A stretch of DNA of 64,000 bases from assembly GCF_024609245.1 (NCBI RefSeq), contig NZ_JANJYH010000004.1:248001-312000 (forward strand), given 5' to 3'. The notes below the pieces were generated by a model. It saw nothing but the letters and a program-made list of their open reading frames with translations, had not been told where the DNA came from and did not search any database. Shown here piece after piece: positions 9,780 through 18,389 of this stretch. Origin of the DNA: Haloarchaeobius sp. FL176 (lineage in GTDB: Archaea; Halobacteriota; Halobacteria; Halobacteriales; Natrialbaceae). The position numbers and the translations under genes were made by a program. Within the stretch, counting starts at the first letter, position 1. Each line of letters opens with the position of its first letter.

Positions 9780-9958
9780 CCGGCCCGACGCTTCTCCGGA
9801 CGGTTTCCCCTGGCGAGCAGAGCGACCCGCGAGCGTGCGACGGGGTGCGCGGGTGCCAGCGGAGTACTGCCACAACAGCCACGGCGGCGGACACACGAAC
9901 CAGCAGCGACGTCCGGGAGGCGACACCGTCTTAAACCACCCAGCCGAGGCTCAGAGCA

Positions 9959-11143
9959 ATGGTAGGGACCGCGACGATCGCGACGTTCCTCGTCGCGGGA
10001 CTGGCGAGTCTGTTCATGGCGTGGTCGATCGGCGCTGGCTCCTCGGGCTCGACGCCGTTCGCACCGGCGGTCGGCGCGAACGCCATCTCGGTGATGCGGG
10101 CGGGGTTCTTCGTCGGCATCCTGGGTTTCGCCGGAGCCGTCCTGCAGGGGCAGGGCGTCACCGAGGCCGTCGGGAAGGAGCTCATCGGCGGAGTGACGCT
10201 GTCGGCGGAGGCGGCGACCGTCGCGTTGCTCGTGGCGGCGGCACTCGTCGCCATCGGCATCTTTGCGGGCTACCCCATCGCCACCGCATTCACTGTCACG
10301 GGCGCGGTCGTCGGCGTCGGCCTGGCGATGGGCGGCACCCCCGAGGTCAGCAAGTACACCGAGATCGTGACGCTGTGGGTCCTGGTACCGTTCGTCGGCG
10401 GGGGGGTGGCCTACACCACGGCACGCGCCCTGCGTGGTGACGCGCTGGAGGAGGGCTGGCTGGTCCCCGCACTCGCGGGCGTCGTCGGCGCTATCCTCGC
10501 GAACGTCGAGTTCGTGCTGCTCGGGCCACCCGGCGAGAGCGCGTCGCTTGCGGGGGTGGTCGCCCCGTCGCTCCCGGGCACCCCGCTCGTCGCGACCGTC
10601 GTCGTCACATTCGCAGTCGCCATCGCCGTCGGGCTGGTGCTCGCGTTGGACGTGTCGCGCGACCAGGCGGCGGCACAGCGTCGGTTCCTGCTGGCCCTCG
10701 GCGGGCTCGTCGCGTTCTCCGCCGGGGGGAGCCAGGTCGGCCTCGCCGTCGGGCCGCTCGCGCCGCTGCTCTCCGATTTCGACGTCCCGCTCGTGGCGGT
10801 GCTCGTTGGCGGGGGCCTGGGCCTGCTCGTCGGGTCGTGGACGGGCGCACCACGGATGATCAAGGCCCTCTCGCAGGACTACTCCTCGCTCGGGCCGCGT
10901 CGCTCCATCGCCGCGCTCATCCCGAGCTTCGCCATCGCGCAGATCGCCATCTTCTTTGGCATCCCAGTCTCGTTCAACGAGATCATCGTCAGCGCCATCA
11001 TCGGTAGCGGCTACGCGGCCGGCGGGAGCGGCGTGAGCCGTGAGAAGATGGTGAAGACGGTGCTCGCGTGGGTCGGCTCGCTCGCGCTCTCGTTCGCGGT
11101 CGCGTACGTCGGCTTCGTGGTCGTCGACACGCTGCTGCTGTGA
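9959..11143 (+). CDS. PiT-family inorganic phosphate transporter
   Basis: A 394-residue polytopic membrane protein with about ten or more transmembrane helices and the internal duplication typical of the PiT (Pho-4) family: AVGANAISVMRAG in the first half and FSAGGSQVGLAVGPLAPLL in the second, matching the GANDxxNAxGP-type half-repeat signatures in weakened form. PiT carriers import phosphate (or sulfate, in some members) with a cation. The start is the ATG at 9959, 25-30 bases after a TTAAAC box. It stands alone; the next gene is convergent. Confidence 0.9.
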   Translation: MVGTATIATFLVAGLASLFMAWSIGAGSSGSTPFAPAVGANAISVMRAGFFVGILGFAGAVLQGQGVTEAVGKELIGGVTLSAEAATVALLVAAALVAIGIFAGYPIATAFTVTGAVVGVGLAMGGTPEVSKYTEIVTLWVLVPFVGGGVAYTTARALRGDALEEGWLVPALAGVVGAILANVEFVLLGPPGESASLAGVVAPSLPGTPLVATVVVTFAVAIAVGLVLALDVSRDQAAAQRRFLLALGGLVAFSAGGSQVGLAVGPLAPLLSDFDVPLVAVLVGGGLGLLVGSWTGAPRMIKALSQDYSSLGPRRSIAALIPSFAIAQIAIFFGIPVSFNEIIVSAIIGSGYAAGGSGVSREKMVKTVLAWVGSLALSFAVAYVGFVVVDTLLL

Positions 11144-11168
11144 GCGACGGCGGTGAACCGCGAGTCGA

Positions 11169-12584
11169 CTACTCCGGCTGGACCTCGCCCGGCTCGGCGT
11201 CGACGTCGTCGCCGTCGTCCTCGTCGCTCGACAGGTCGCCGTCGTCGATGCGGGCGAGTCGGGCCCGCATGATGCGGGTGTTCTCGACCTGTTCGACGGT
11301 TATCTCGATGCCGTCGTAGGTGATCCGCTCTCCCTCCTCGACGAGGCGGCCCGCGCGGTTGAAGATGAAGCCGGCGATGGTCTCGAACTCCTCGCCCTCG
11401 GGGAGGTCGATTCCCATCGCCTCGTTGACGTCCTCGATGTTGAGCTCGCCCTTGACGACGAACGTGTCGTCGTCGACGGCCTCGATGGGTTCCTCCTCCT
11501 CGCCCTCCAGGATCTCGCCGACGATCTCTTCGATCATGTCCTCCATCGTGACGAGCCCCTCGGTGGTGCCGAACTCGTCGATGACGATGACCATGTGCAT
11601 GCGGTTCTCGCGCATTTCGGCCATCAGGTCGTCGACGTTCTTCGACTCGGGTACGTGCAGCGTCGGCTGGATGAGGTCCTCGAGCTCGATGTCCTCGGGC
11701 TCCGTCTCGCCGTAGTTGTTGTCGCGGACGAGGTCGCGGATGTGGACGACGCCGATGACGTTGTCGAGGCTGCCCTCGTACACCGGGACGCGGGCGTGGC
11801 CGGAGTGGATGGCCGTCTCGATGGCCTCGTCGATGGCGGCGTCCTTCGGCACGCCGGTCATGTCCAGCCGTGGCGTCATCACCTCCTTGGCGATGGTGTT
11901 GTTGAACCGGAAGATACGCTGGAGCATCTCGCGCTCGTCCTCCTCGATGACGCCCTCGCGCTCGCCGGTCTCGATCATGTCCTGTATCTCGTCGCGGGTG
12001 ACGTAGGAGGTCTCGATGGCGGAGCGACCACCCGTGACCTTGTTGACCAGCCGGGTGAGGTAGTCGAACAGGACGATGAGCGGCAACAGGAGGTACTCCG
12101 AGAACTTCAGCGGGCGGGCGATGCGGAGGGCCCACGACTCGGTGTTCTCGACGGCGTAGCTCTTCGGCGCGCTCTCCCCGAACAGCAGGACGAGCGCGGT
12201 GATCCCGAACGTCGAGGCGGCGACCGCCAGCGCCTGACTGTCGAGGTAGATACCGAGCAGTCCCGTCGCGATGGAGGTCATCGCGATGTTGACCAGGTTG
12301 TTCCCGACGAGGATGGTCACCAGCAGGCGGTGGGGGTCACGCTTGAGGCCGGCCAGCGTTCTCGCCCCGGGGTTCCCCTCCTCGACCAGCGCGTCGATGC
12401 GGTGTTTCGCCAGGGAGAACATGGCGATCTCCGAGGAGGAGAAGAAGGCCGACAGTCCGAGCAGGACGAGGATCGAGAAGGCGCCCAGGAGGCCGACGAC
12501 GTCCCGCGAGAGTTCGATACCAAGCAGCGGCAGCTCGTACAGTGCGGGGAGCTCCACGGACACGAGACTAGGCAATGAACCCAT
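11169..12584 (-). CDS. CNNM (DUF21)-CBS-CorC_HlyC membrane protein
   Basis: A 471-residue hemolysin-C/CorC-type protein. Residues about 30-210 form the CNNM transmembrane domain (FSSSEIAMFSLAKHRI; VGNNLVNIAMTSIATG), followed by a CBS pair (about 225-345, MTPRLDMTGVP ... IVIDEFGTTEGLVTMEDMIEEIVGEI) and a CorC_HlyC C-terminal domain (about 365-440). Relatives take part in Mg2+ or Co2+ efflux or Na+-coupled divalent cation transport, with CBS domains binding adenine nucleotides. The highly acidic tail is typical of haloarchaea. The start ATG at 12584 follows a TTAATCC box on the minus strand. Confidence 0.92.
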   Translation of the reverse strand: MGSLPSLVSVELPALYELPLLGIELSRDVVGLLGAFSILVLLGLSAFFSSSEIAMFSLAKHRIDALVEEGNPGARTLAGLKRDPHRLLVTILVGNNLVNIAMTSIATGLLGIYLDSQALAVAASTFGITALVLLFGESAPKSYAVENTESWALRIARPLKFSEYLLLPLIVLFDYLTRLVNKVTGGRSAIETSYVTRDEIQDMIETGEREGVIEEDEREMLQRIFRFNNTIAKEVMTPRLDMTGVPKDAAIDEAIETAIHSGHARVPVYEGSLDNVIGVVHIRDLVRDNNYGETEPEDIELEDLIQPTLHVPESKNVDDLMAEMRENRMHMVIVIDEFGTTEGLVTMEDMIEEIVGEILEGEEEEPIEAVDDDTFVVKGELNIEDVNEAMGIDLPEGEEFETIAGFIFNRAGRLVEEGERITYDGIEITVEQVENTRIMRARLARIDDGDLSSDEDDGDDVDAEPGEVQPE

Positions 12585-12710
12585 TCGACAGTGAGCATTG
12601 GTGGGCCCCGGGATTAACTCTTTTCTTGTTTCCTGACCGGTTCACCGGGTTCGGGCCGGGTGACTGCCGCGAGCGAAGACCTTTCAGCGGCGACGTACCT
12701 ACGTTGGTTC

Positions 12711-12971
12711 ATGTCCGAGGCTCCACCCATCACACTCTACCGGCTCCAGGCGTGCCCGTTCTGCGAGCGCGTCGTCCGCGTGCTCGACGAGTACGACCTC
12801 GACTACCGCTCGCGGTTCGTCGAACCGCTGCACTCCCGGCGGAACGCCGTCAAGCGCGTCTCCGGCAAGCGAACCGTCCCTGCCATCGCGGACGAGAACA
12901 CCGGTGTCACGATGACCGAGAGCGCGAACATCGTCGAGTACCTCCACGCGACCTACGGGGGTGAGGCCTGA
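12711..12971 (+). CDS. Glutaredoxin-like thiol-disulfide protein
   Basis: An 86-residue thioredoxin-fold protein with the redox motif CPFC at about residue 14, a TVPAI cis-proline loop at about 58 and TMTESANIVEYLHATYG at the C-terminus, like glutaredoxins and the N-terminal domain of glutathione-S-transferases. It likely reduces disulfides in the cytoplasm, probably using gamma-glutamylcysteine as haloarchaea lack glutathione (known for the group, not visible here). Its stop shares one base with the start of the peroxiredoxin-like gene (TGATG), so the two are coupled. Confidence 0.9.
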   Translation: MSEAPPITLYRLQACPFCERVVRVLDEYDLDYRSRFVEPLHSRRNAVKRVSGKRTVPAIADENTGVTMTESANIVEYLHATYGGEA

Positions 12972-13486
12972 TGGAGCTCGAGTTCGACGTCGTCGACCTG
13001 CCGGAGGCGACCCACGTCGAGGTGGGCGAGACGGCTCCCGACTTCACCCGGCCGCTGGTGAACGACGAGTACTGGGAGGACGCCTCGCTCTCGGCACTGA
13101 CCGACGACGGCCCGGTACTGCTCGTCGCGCATACGATGAACGGTGCGTTCCCGGCGACGTACACGTGGAACGAGGTCCGCGACCGCGACTGGGGCGAGCG
13201 CTTCGACGTACAGGTCGTCGGCATCTCCGTGTCGGACCCGTACGCCCACAAGCGGCTCATCGAGGAACGCGGCATCGACAACCCGCTGTTCTCCGACCCC
13301 GCCGCGGGGGTCGCCGCCGAGTACGGCATCGAGCACGACCTCGACGGGATGGCCGGCGTCACGGAGTTCCGGCCCGCGGTCTTCCTCGTCGACGCGGACC
13401 GGACGGTCCGGTACGCCTGGACCGCCCAGGAGTGGCCGGACTTCCCCGACTACGACGACGTCGAGGCCGCGCTCGAAGCGCTGTAG
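12971..13486 (+). CDS. Peroxiredoxin-like protein lacking all cysteines
   Basis: A 171-residue AhpC/TSA-fold protein: VGETAPDFTRPL near residue 20, the strand DGPVLLVAHTMNGAFPATYTWNEV near 50-70, VVGISVSDPYAHKRLIEE near 90, PLFSDPAAGVAAEYGI near 110 and RPAVFLVDADRTVRYAW near 140. In true peroxiredoxins the peroxidatic Cys sits in the second of these motifs (PxxxTxxC); here that position is Thr/Tyr and the whole protein has no cysteine. It therefore cannot use standard peroxiredoxin chemistry. It is translationally coupled to the upstream glutaredoxin. Role unknown. Confidence 0.85.
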   Translation: MELEFDVVDLPEATHVEVGETAPDFTRPLVNDEYWEDASLSALTDDGPVLLVAHTMNGAFPATYTWNEVRDRDWGERFDVQVVGISVSDPYAHKRLIEERGIDNPLFSDPAAGVAAEYGIEHDLDGMAGVTEFRPAVFLVDADRTVRYAWTAQEWPDFPDYDDVEAALEAL

Positions 13487-13544
13487 CGACCCGGTCGGTC
13501 GTGGTTCTGACACGCTTTTAGGCCTCCCCAGAGTAGCTCCTGCC

Positions 13545-14129
13545 ATGACCGACGTGACCGACGCCGGCGAGGTCCTCCGCGAAGGCGGCCTCGTCGTCTA
13601 TCCCACCGAGACGGTGTACGGACTCGGTGCCGATGCGCTCGACGCCGAGGCCGTCGAACGAGTGTTCGAGGCGAAAGAACGGGCCCGCGACAAGCCCGTC
13701 TCGCTCGGGGTGCCCGACGTCGAGGCCGCGACCGAGCACGTGCAGGCGACCGAGCGCGAGACGGAGTTCATGCACGAGTTCCTGCCCGGCCCGGTGACGG
13801 TGCTCTGCCAGCGCCGCGAGCACGTCCCCGACGTCCTGACCGCCGGCCGCGAACAGGTCGGCGTCCGCGTGCCGGACCACGCGACGGCGCTGGCGCTGTA
13901 CCGGACCGCTGGGACGCCCGTCACGGCGACGAGCGCGAACCTGAGTGGACGACCCAGCGTCACCGACCCTGCAGACCTCGACGACACGTTCGTCGAGCAG
14001 GTCGACCACGTCGTCGACGACGGACCGACCGACGGCACCGAGAGCACCGTCGTCGACGTCGAGGCCGGCGAGATACACCGACGCGGAGCGCTCGCTGACC
14101 GCATCGAGGAGTGGCTCGACGGGTCGTGA
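13545..14129 (+). CDS. tsaC: Sua5/YrdC/YciO family L-threonylcarbamoyladenylate synthase
   Basis: A 194-residue YrdC-fold protein that makes threonylcarbamoyl-AMP from threonine, bicarbonate and ATP, the first step of tRNA t6A37 modification (EC 2.7.7.87). Motifs: VYPTETVYGLGADAL near residue 20, FEAKERARDKPVSL near 45, FLPGPVTVLCQRR near 85, VGVRVPDHATALAL near 110 and PVTATSANLSGRPS near 130. It has the short single-domain form without the Sua5 C-terminal domain. The ATG at 13545 follows a CTTTTAGG box by about 25 bases, which suits a leaderless mRNA. Confidence 0.93.
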   Translation: MTDVTDAGEVLREGGLVVYPTETVYGLGADALDAEAVERVFEAKERARDKPVSLGVPDVEAATEHVQATERETEFMHEFLPGPVTVLCQRREHVPDVLTAGREQVGVRVPDHATALALYRTAGTPVTATSANLSGRPSVTDPADLDDTFVEQVDHVVDDGPTDGTESTVVDVEAGEIHRRGALADRIEEWLDGS

Positions 14130-14193
14130 CGGCGACGGAGGTATCTCCGGTCGAGGCGACAACCGTCAAGTCGGCTGAACTCGTAGCTACCCT

Positions 14194-14658
14194 ATGACCA
14201 CTATCGACGACCCACGAATGGTCCAGCGTGACGCGTTCACTGTTGTCGGGCTCACGACGCGTGCGACCGACGAAGCCGACCTGGGCGCGCACTGGAGCGA
14301 CTTCGAACGACGCCACGGCGCGTACACCGACCGCATCAACTCCGAGGAGGCCTTCGGCGTCCTGTTCGACTTCGACGCCGGGACCGGCTCGTTCACGTAC
14401 CTCGCCGGGGTCGAGCCGTCGGACGAGACGGACACCCCCGCATCACTCGAGCACGTCGAGATTCCCGGCGGGACGTACGCCGTGTTCACCGCCCGACTCG
14501 ACGAGATCGGGACGCTGATGGATCGCGTGTACGACGAGTGGTTCCCGTCGGTAGCGTACGAGCGCACCGACGGCCCCGCGTTCGAGTACTACGGACCCGA
14601 CTTCGACCCCACCACCGCCGGGGAGACGCTCGACGTGTTCGTCCCCGTCTCGGAGTGA
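14194..14658 (+). CDS. GyrI-like (AraC effector-binding) small-molecule-binding protein
   Basis: A 154-residue single-domain GyrI/SHS2-type protein: AFTVVGLTTRATDEADLGAHWSDF at the N-terminus, TYLAGVEPSD in the middle, HVEIPGGTYAVFTARL near residue 90 and DRVYDEWFPSVAYERTDGPAFEYYGPDFD near 110-140. This domain binds drugs or small ligands in transcription factors and gyrase inhibitors; standalone archaeal versions are ligand sponges or hydrolases of unclear role. No DNA-binding domain is attached. It converges on the Cas4-like gene 15 bases away. Confidence 0.85.
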   Translation: MTTIDDPRMVQRDAFTVVGLTTRATDEADLGAHWSDFERRHGAYTDRINSEEAFGVLFDFDAGTGSFTYLAGVEPSDETDTPASLEHVEIPGGTYAVFTARLDEIGTLMDRVYDEWFPSVAYERTDGPAFEYYGPDFDPTTAGETLDVFVPVSE

Positions 14659-14673
14659 CCGCCGGGCACCGGG

Positions 14674-15327
14674 CTACAGCCCCAGCAGCGAGCTGAGCGA
14701 CCGGGTCTTCACGCCGCAGGTGTCGGCGTACTCGCAGGACTCGCATTTCGCGCTGTCTCGCAGTCGCGGGGGCGGGCCGTCGATCCCCTCGACCGTCCGC
14801 ACCGCCCGCCGATAGGCGGCCGTCCGTCGTGCCGTGATGTCGACGGTACGGACGACGCCGTGGGCCGGATACTCGACGTACGCCCGCTCGACGGGGCTCT
14901 CGCGCTCCCACGCGAGCGCCTTCGCCGCCGCGACCGCCCACACCGAGTGTGGCTCCCAGACGCCGTTCTCGGGTGGCTTTCCGGGCGAGACGAGCGACGG
15001 CTCGGGCGGACCGGCGAGCACCTTCCCGGCGATGCCGCGACAGTCCCGGCCAGTCAGCAGTACGTCACGGTCGGCGGGTTCACAGAGCGCGTCGAACCGG
15101 GGGCAGCGCTCGGCGGTGCAGCGAAGCTGCTCGCGGTACACCGGTGGTGGCGGTGCGGCCAGCGTCGCGAGTTCGTCGTCGCAGTCGCCGTCGAGGACCT
15201 CGTCGTATCGGTGCGCGAGCTCCCGGACCGCCTCGACCTCGTCGGGGACCGTCCGGTCGGCGCGGCGGGCGTAGTAGAGCTTGCGCGGGCAGTAGGTCGC
15301 CTCTCGGAGGTCGCTGAACGCGAGCAC
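14674..15327 (-). CDS. Cas4/RecB-like iron-sulfur protein, nuclease site degenerate
   Basis: A 217-residue Cas4-like protein. The iron-sulfur cysteines are in place: YCPRKLYYARR at residue about 12, and CESCEYADTCG at about 195-205. But where active Cas4 proteins carry GxxD and the E-x-K motif, this one reads GIAGKVLAGPP and PSLVSPGKPP, so the catalytic Asp, Glu and Lys appear to be missing. There is no CRISPR array or other cas gene in the window. It lies upstream of, and converges with, a GyrI-like gene and follows the CMI4-like gene. It may be a structural or DNA-binding relative of Cas4. Confidence 0.75.
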   Translation of the reverse strand: MLAFSDLREATYCPRKLYYARRADRTVPDEVEAVRELAHRYDEVLDGDCDDELATLAAPPPPVYREQLRCTAERCPRFDALCEPADRDVLLTGRDCRGIAGKVLAGPPEPSLVSPGKPPENGVWEPHSVWAVAAAKALAWERESPVERAYVEYPAHGVVRTVDITARRTAAYRRAVRTVEGIDGPPPRLRDSAKCESCEYADTCGVKTRSLSSLLGL

Positions 15328-15352
15328 GACCGCTCTGGCCTCGGCTTCCTAC

Positions 15353-15949
15353 TTAAAATGAGACGTCGACCTCGGCGTCCTCCGTCGCGTCCTCGAGCCC
15401 GTCGTTCTGCACGTCGTCCGTGAGTCCACCCGTCAGGTCGCTGTCCGCGAGGATGCTGTCGAACTCGCCGCGATACCGGTCGTTCGCACCGCGGGACTCG
15501 TTCCGGGCGGCGAGCGCGTCGCGGTAGCGGCGCACCGTCGACGCGCTGACGCCGAGGTCGTCAGCCACCTCGGTCAGCGGGTCCTCGTCCTCGAGCCTGT
15601 CCCGCAAGACGCCGATGTCGAACGGCGCGTCGAGGTCGCTCTCGCGGAGCAGGTGCAGGTCCATCCGCGCCCGGAACACGGTGTGTCGGGAGATATCGAG
15701 CGTGCGCGCGAGCTCGGCGTCGGTCTCGTCGTCGTAGAAGCCACGCACCAGGGTGCACAGCTCCTCGTCGTCGAGGTCGGCCCGGAACGCGTACCGCTCT
15801 CGCATCCCGGCGACGACGTCGGACAGGCGCTGGCCGACATCACCCCTGTCCGCGAGCGACCCGCGCGACTCCTCCTGTGCCTCCGTGACCGTCTCACCCT
15901 CGGCCACGTCCATGAAGATATCGCGCAGTTCCTCCGTTTTTCTGTCCAT
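15353..15949 (-). CDS. HTH-containing protein, resembles conditioned medium-induced protein 4
   Basis: A 198-residue protein with two helix-turn-helix-like segments: AELARTLDISRHTVFRARMDLHLL (about 80-103) and LTEVADDLGVSASTVRRYRDAL (about 127-148), then an acidic tail. From memory it matches a haloarchaeal family annotated as conditioned medium-induced protein 4, reported as responding to growth phase; a DNA-binding regulatory role is the natural reading. The ATG at 15949 starts MDRKTEELRDIFMDVAEG; upstream in-frame codons are not coding-like. It lies just upstream of the Cas4-like gene on the same strand (25 bases). Confidence 0.75.
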   Translation of the reverse strand: MDRKTEELRDIFMDVAEGETVTEAQEESRGSLADRGDVGQRLSDVVAGMRERYAFRADLDDEELCTLVRGFYDDETDAELARTLDISRHTVFRARMDLHLLRESDLDAPFDIGVLRDRLEDEDPLTEVADDLGVSASTVRRYRDALAARNESRGANDRYRGEFDSILADSDLTGGLTDDVQNDGLEDATEDAEVDVSF

Positions 15950-16128
15950 CGTGGCGACACAATTACTCGGACGGACTATAAAAGACTGCGGTGAACTGGT
16001 TGGGGTCCGGACCGCCGCCGGTCGCACTCGGGCGGAATCGCAGGACGGCAGTCAGCCGGGGTAAACTGGAAACTGGTTCGAGATTCCCGCAAGACGCCGG
16101 CGGGATGCTTTCGGAGTGGTGTGGCAAG

Positions 16129-16135
16129 ATTTAAG
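16129..16135 (+). promoter_or_regulatory. TATA box of a leaderless mRNA
   Basis: ATTTAAG is centred about 28 bases before the ATG at 16160, the usual distance from a haloarchaeal TATA box to the transcript start, so translation likely begins at the first base of the mRNA. Confidence 0.55.
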
Positions 16136-16159
16136 CCGTCGTCGTCCGGGTGATAGACT

Positions 16160-18310
16160 ATGACAGTTCCGCCGTTACAGACCCCCGGACGGGAGACGTT
16201 CTGGCAGATCGGGCACGTCCAGGAGATACTGTTCTACTTCTTCGCTGCGATGGCGCTGTTGACGTTCGGCTGGGGCGTCTACCGGCGGTTCAAGCGGTAC
16301 ACGCGCGGCTCGGAGGACTGGTTCGACCGGACGGACGACATCGTGAGTCGCGTCGTCGAAGCGACGAAGATCGTCGCGACGAACGAGAAGCAGTTCAACC
16401 GCGACCTGTACGGGGGCCTGATGCACACGTTCATCATGTGGGGCTTCCTGACGCTGCTCATCGGGACCACCATCATCGGCATCGACATCGACCTCTGGCA
16501 GAAGGCACTCGGCAACGAGCCGTTCCTCCAGGGCGCGTTCTACCTCTCCTACTCCCTGGTGATGGACGCGATGGGGCTGCTGTTCGTCGTCGGCGTCGGC
16601 ATGGCCATCTACCGGCGCTACTGGGTGCGCAACGAGCGCCTCTGGGGCAAGCACACCAGCACCGAGGACAGCCTGTTCGTCTGGACGCTGTTCCTGCTCG
16701 GCGTCGGCGGCTACGTCGTCGAGGGCATTCGTATCCTCGGCGACGGCGCGGGTAGCGCCTCGATGCCGGAGTACGAGATCGTCAGCTTCGTCGGCTGGTT
16801 CAGCGCGCGGTCGTTCCAGGCCGTCGGCGTCTCGCCGAGTCTCGCCGCCGACCTCTACCCCGCGATGTGGTGGAGCCACGCGCTGCTCGCGTTCGGCTTC
16901 ATCGCGCTCATCCCGTTCGCGAAGCCGTTCCACATGATATCGAGCTTCGCGAACGTCGTCACCCGCGACGAGAAGGCTGGCAAGCGCCTCCCCTCGGTGC
17001 CGGCGGACCTCGACGCCGAGACGGGCGCGGCGAGCATCGACCACTTCTCGTGGAAGGAGATGCTCGACCAGGACGCCTGCACGAAGTGCGGCCGCTGTTC
17101 CTCGGTCTGTCCGGCGAAGGCCTCCGGGCGCAACCTCGACCCGCGTGACGTCATCCTCGACCTGAAGCAGTACCGGGAGAACTTAGAGGCCGGTGGCGAC
17201 GAGAGGACCATCGTCGCCGACGGCGGCTCCTCGGTCATCCAGGCCGAGACGATGGAGTCCTGTATGTCCTGCATGGCCTGCATGGACGCCTGCCCGGTCG
17301 AGATCGAGCACCTCAAGAGCTTCACCCGGATGAACCGGGAGCTCACCGACGCCGGCGAGATCCAGCCGTCGATGCAGGAGGTGTTCCAGAACGTGATGCA
17401 GAAGGGCAACACGTTCGGCGACCCCAACCGGAAGCGCGGCGACTGGGCCGACGACGTCGACGTGGACGTGCCGGACGCTCGCGAGCAGGAGGTCGAATAC
17501 CTCTGGTACGTCGGCGACTACCCGAGCTTCGACGACCGCAACAAGAAGGTCGCCCGCTCGCTGGCGACCATCCTCGACGCCGCCGACGTGAGCTTCGGCA
17601 TCCTGTTCGACGACGAGAAGTACGACGGCAACGACATCCGCCGCGTCGGCGAGGAGTTCCTCTACATCGAGCTGGCGGGCCACCACGTCGAGTCCTTCGA
17701 GGACTGCGAGTTCGAGAAGATCGTCTGTACGGACCCGCACTCCTACAACACCATCAAGAACGAGTACCCCGAGGTCGACTTCGAGGACTTCGCCGACGAC
17801 CCCGTGATGCCGTTCGACTACGAGGGCACCTGGAACGAGGACGGCGAGATCGACGTCTACCACTGGACGCAGGTCGTCGAGGAACTCGTCCCGCAGCTCG
17901 GACTCTCCGGCGACGAACTCGACTACACCGTCACCTACCACGACCCCTGCCACCTCGGCCGGTACAACGACGAGTACGAGGCCCCGCGCGAACTCGTGAA
18001 GGCGACGGGCTGTGAGCTCCACGAGATGCCGCGCAACCGGTCAGACTCGTTCTGTTGCGGTGGCGGCGGCGGTGGCCTCTGGATGGAGATGGAGGAGGAG
18101 GAGAAGCCCAGCGAGGAACGCCTCCGCGAGGCCCTGGAGGACACCGACGCCGGCCAGGCGGTCGAGAAGTTCGTCGTCGCCTGCCCGATGTGCATGACGA
18201 TGTACGAGGACGGCCGGAAGACCGGCGGCTTCGAGGACGACATCGAGATCGTCGACGTGGCCGAGCTGGTCGTCGAGGCCCTCGGCGAGCACGAGACGGC
18301 CGGCCTGTAG
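16160..18310 (+). CDS. Membrane iron-sulfur oxidoreductase, HdrD/GlpC-like
   Basis: A 716-residue protein with an N-terminal membrane domain (about five helices, residues 20-255, similar to nitrate-reductase gamma/NarI haem b subunits), a two-cluster 4Fe-4S domain (CTKCGRCSSVCPAKASG near 310 and CMSCMACMDACPVE near 370) and a C-terminal CCG region. The second CCG domain is intact (HDPCHLGRY ... CCGGGGGG ... CPMCMTMY); in the first one the equivalent positions read YVGDYP, EKYDGND and TDPHSYNTIKNEYP, so its cysteines are largely lost. Relatives pass electrons from ETF, lactate or glycerol-phosphate dehydrogenases to menaquinone at the membrane. It stands alone with its own promoter. Confidence 0.88.
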   Translation: MTVPPLQTPGRETFWQIGHVQEILFYFFAAMALLTFGWGVYRRFKRYTRGSEDWFDRTDDIVSRVVEATKIVATNEKQFNRDLYGGLMHTFIMWGFLTLLIGTTIIGIDIDLWQKALGNEPFLQGAFYLSYSLVMDAMGLLFVVGVGMAIYRRYWVRNERLWGKHTSTEDSLFVWTLFLLGVGGYVVEGIRILGDGAGSASMPEYEIVSFVGWFSARSFQAVGVSPSLAADLYPAMWWSHALLAFGFIALIPFAKPFHMISSFANVVTRDEKAGKRLPSVPADLDAETGAASIDHFSWKEMLDQDACTKCGRCSSVCPAKASGRNLDPRDVILDLKQYRENLEAGGDERTIVADGGSSVIQAETMESCMSCMACMDACPVEIEHLKSFTRMNRELTDAGEIQPSMQEVFQNVMQKGNTFGDPNRKRGDWADDVDVDVPDAREQEVEYLWYVGDYPSFDDRNKKVARSLATILDAADVSFGILFDDEKYDGNDIRRVGEEFLYIELAGHHVESFEDCEFEKIVCTDPHSYNTIKNEYPEVDFEDFADDPVMPFDYEGTWNEDGEIDVYHWTQVVEELVPQLGLSGDELDYTVTYHDPCHLGRYNDEYEAPRELVKATGCELHEMPRNRSDSFCCGGGGGGLWMEMEEEEKPSEERLREALEDTDAGQAVEKFVVACPMCMTMYEDGRKTGGFEDDIEIVDVAELVVEALGEHETAGL

Positions 18311-18389
18311 CGCCCCCGGACGCAACGCCGTTCGCCCGCGCTCGAAGCGCTGGCGGAGTTTTTTGTGGATTCCGCGTCAATTCGGAGCG

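Noticed and set aside
14674-15327. CRISPR-Cas locus suggested by the Cas4-like protein.
   Set aside because: No spaced direct repeats and no cas1, cas2 or effector genes in the window.
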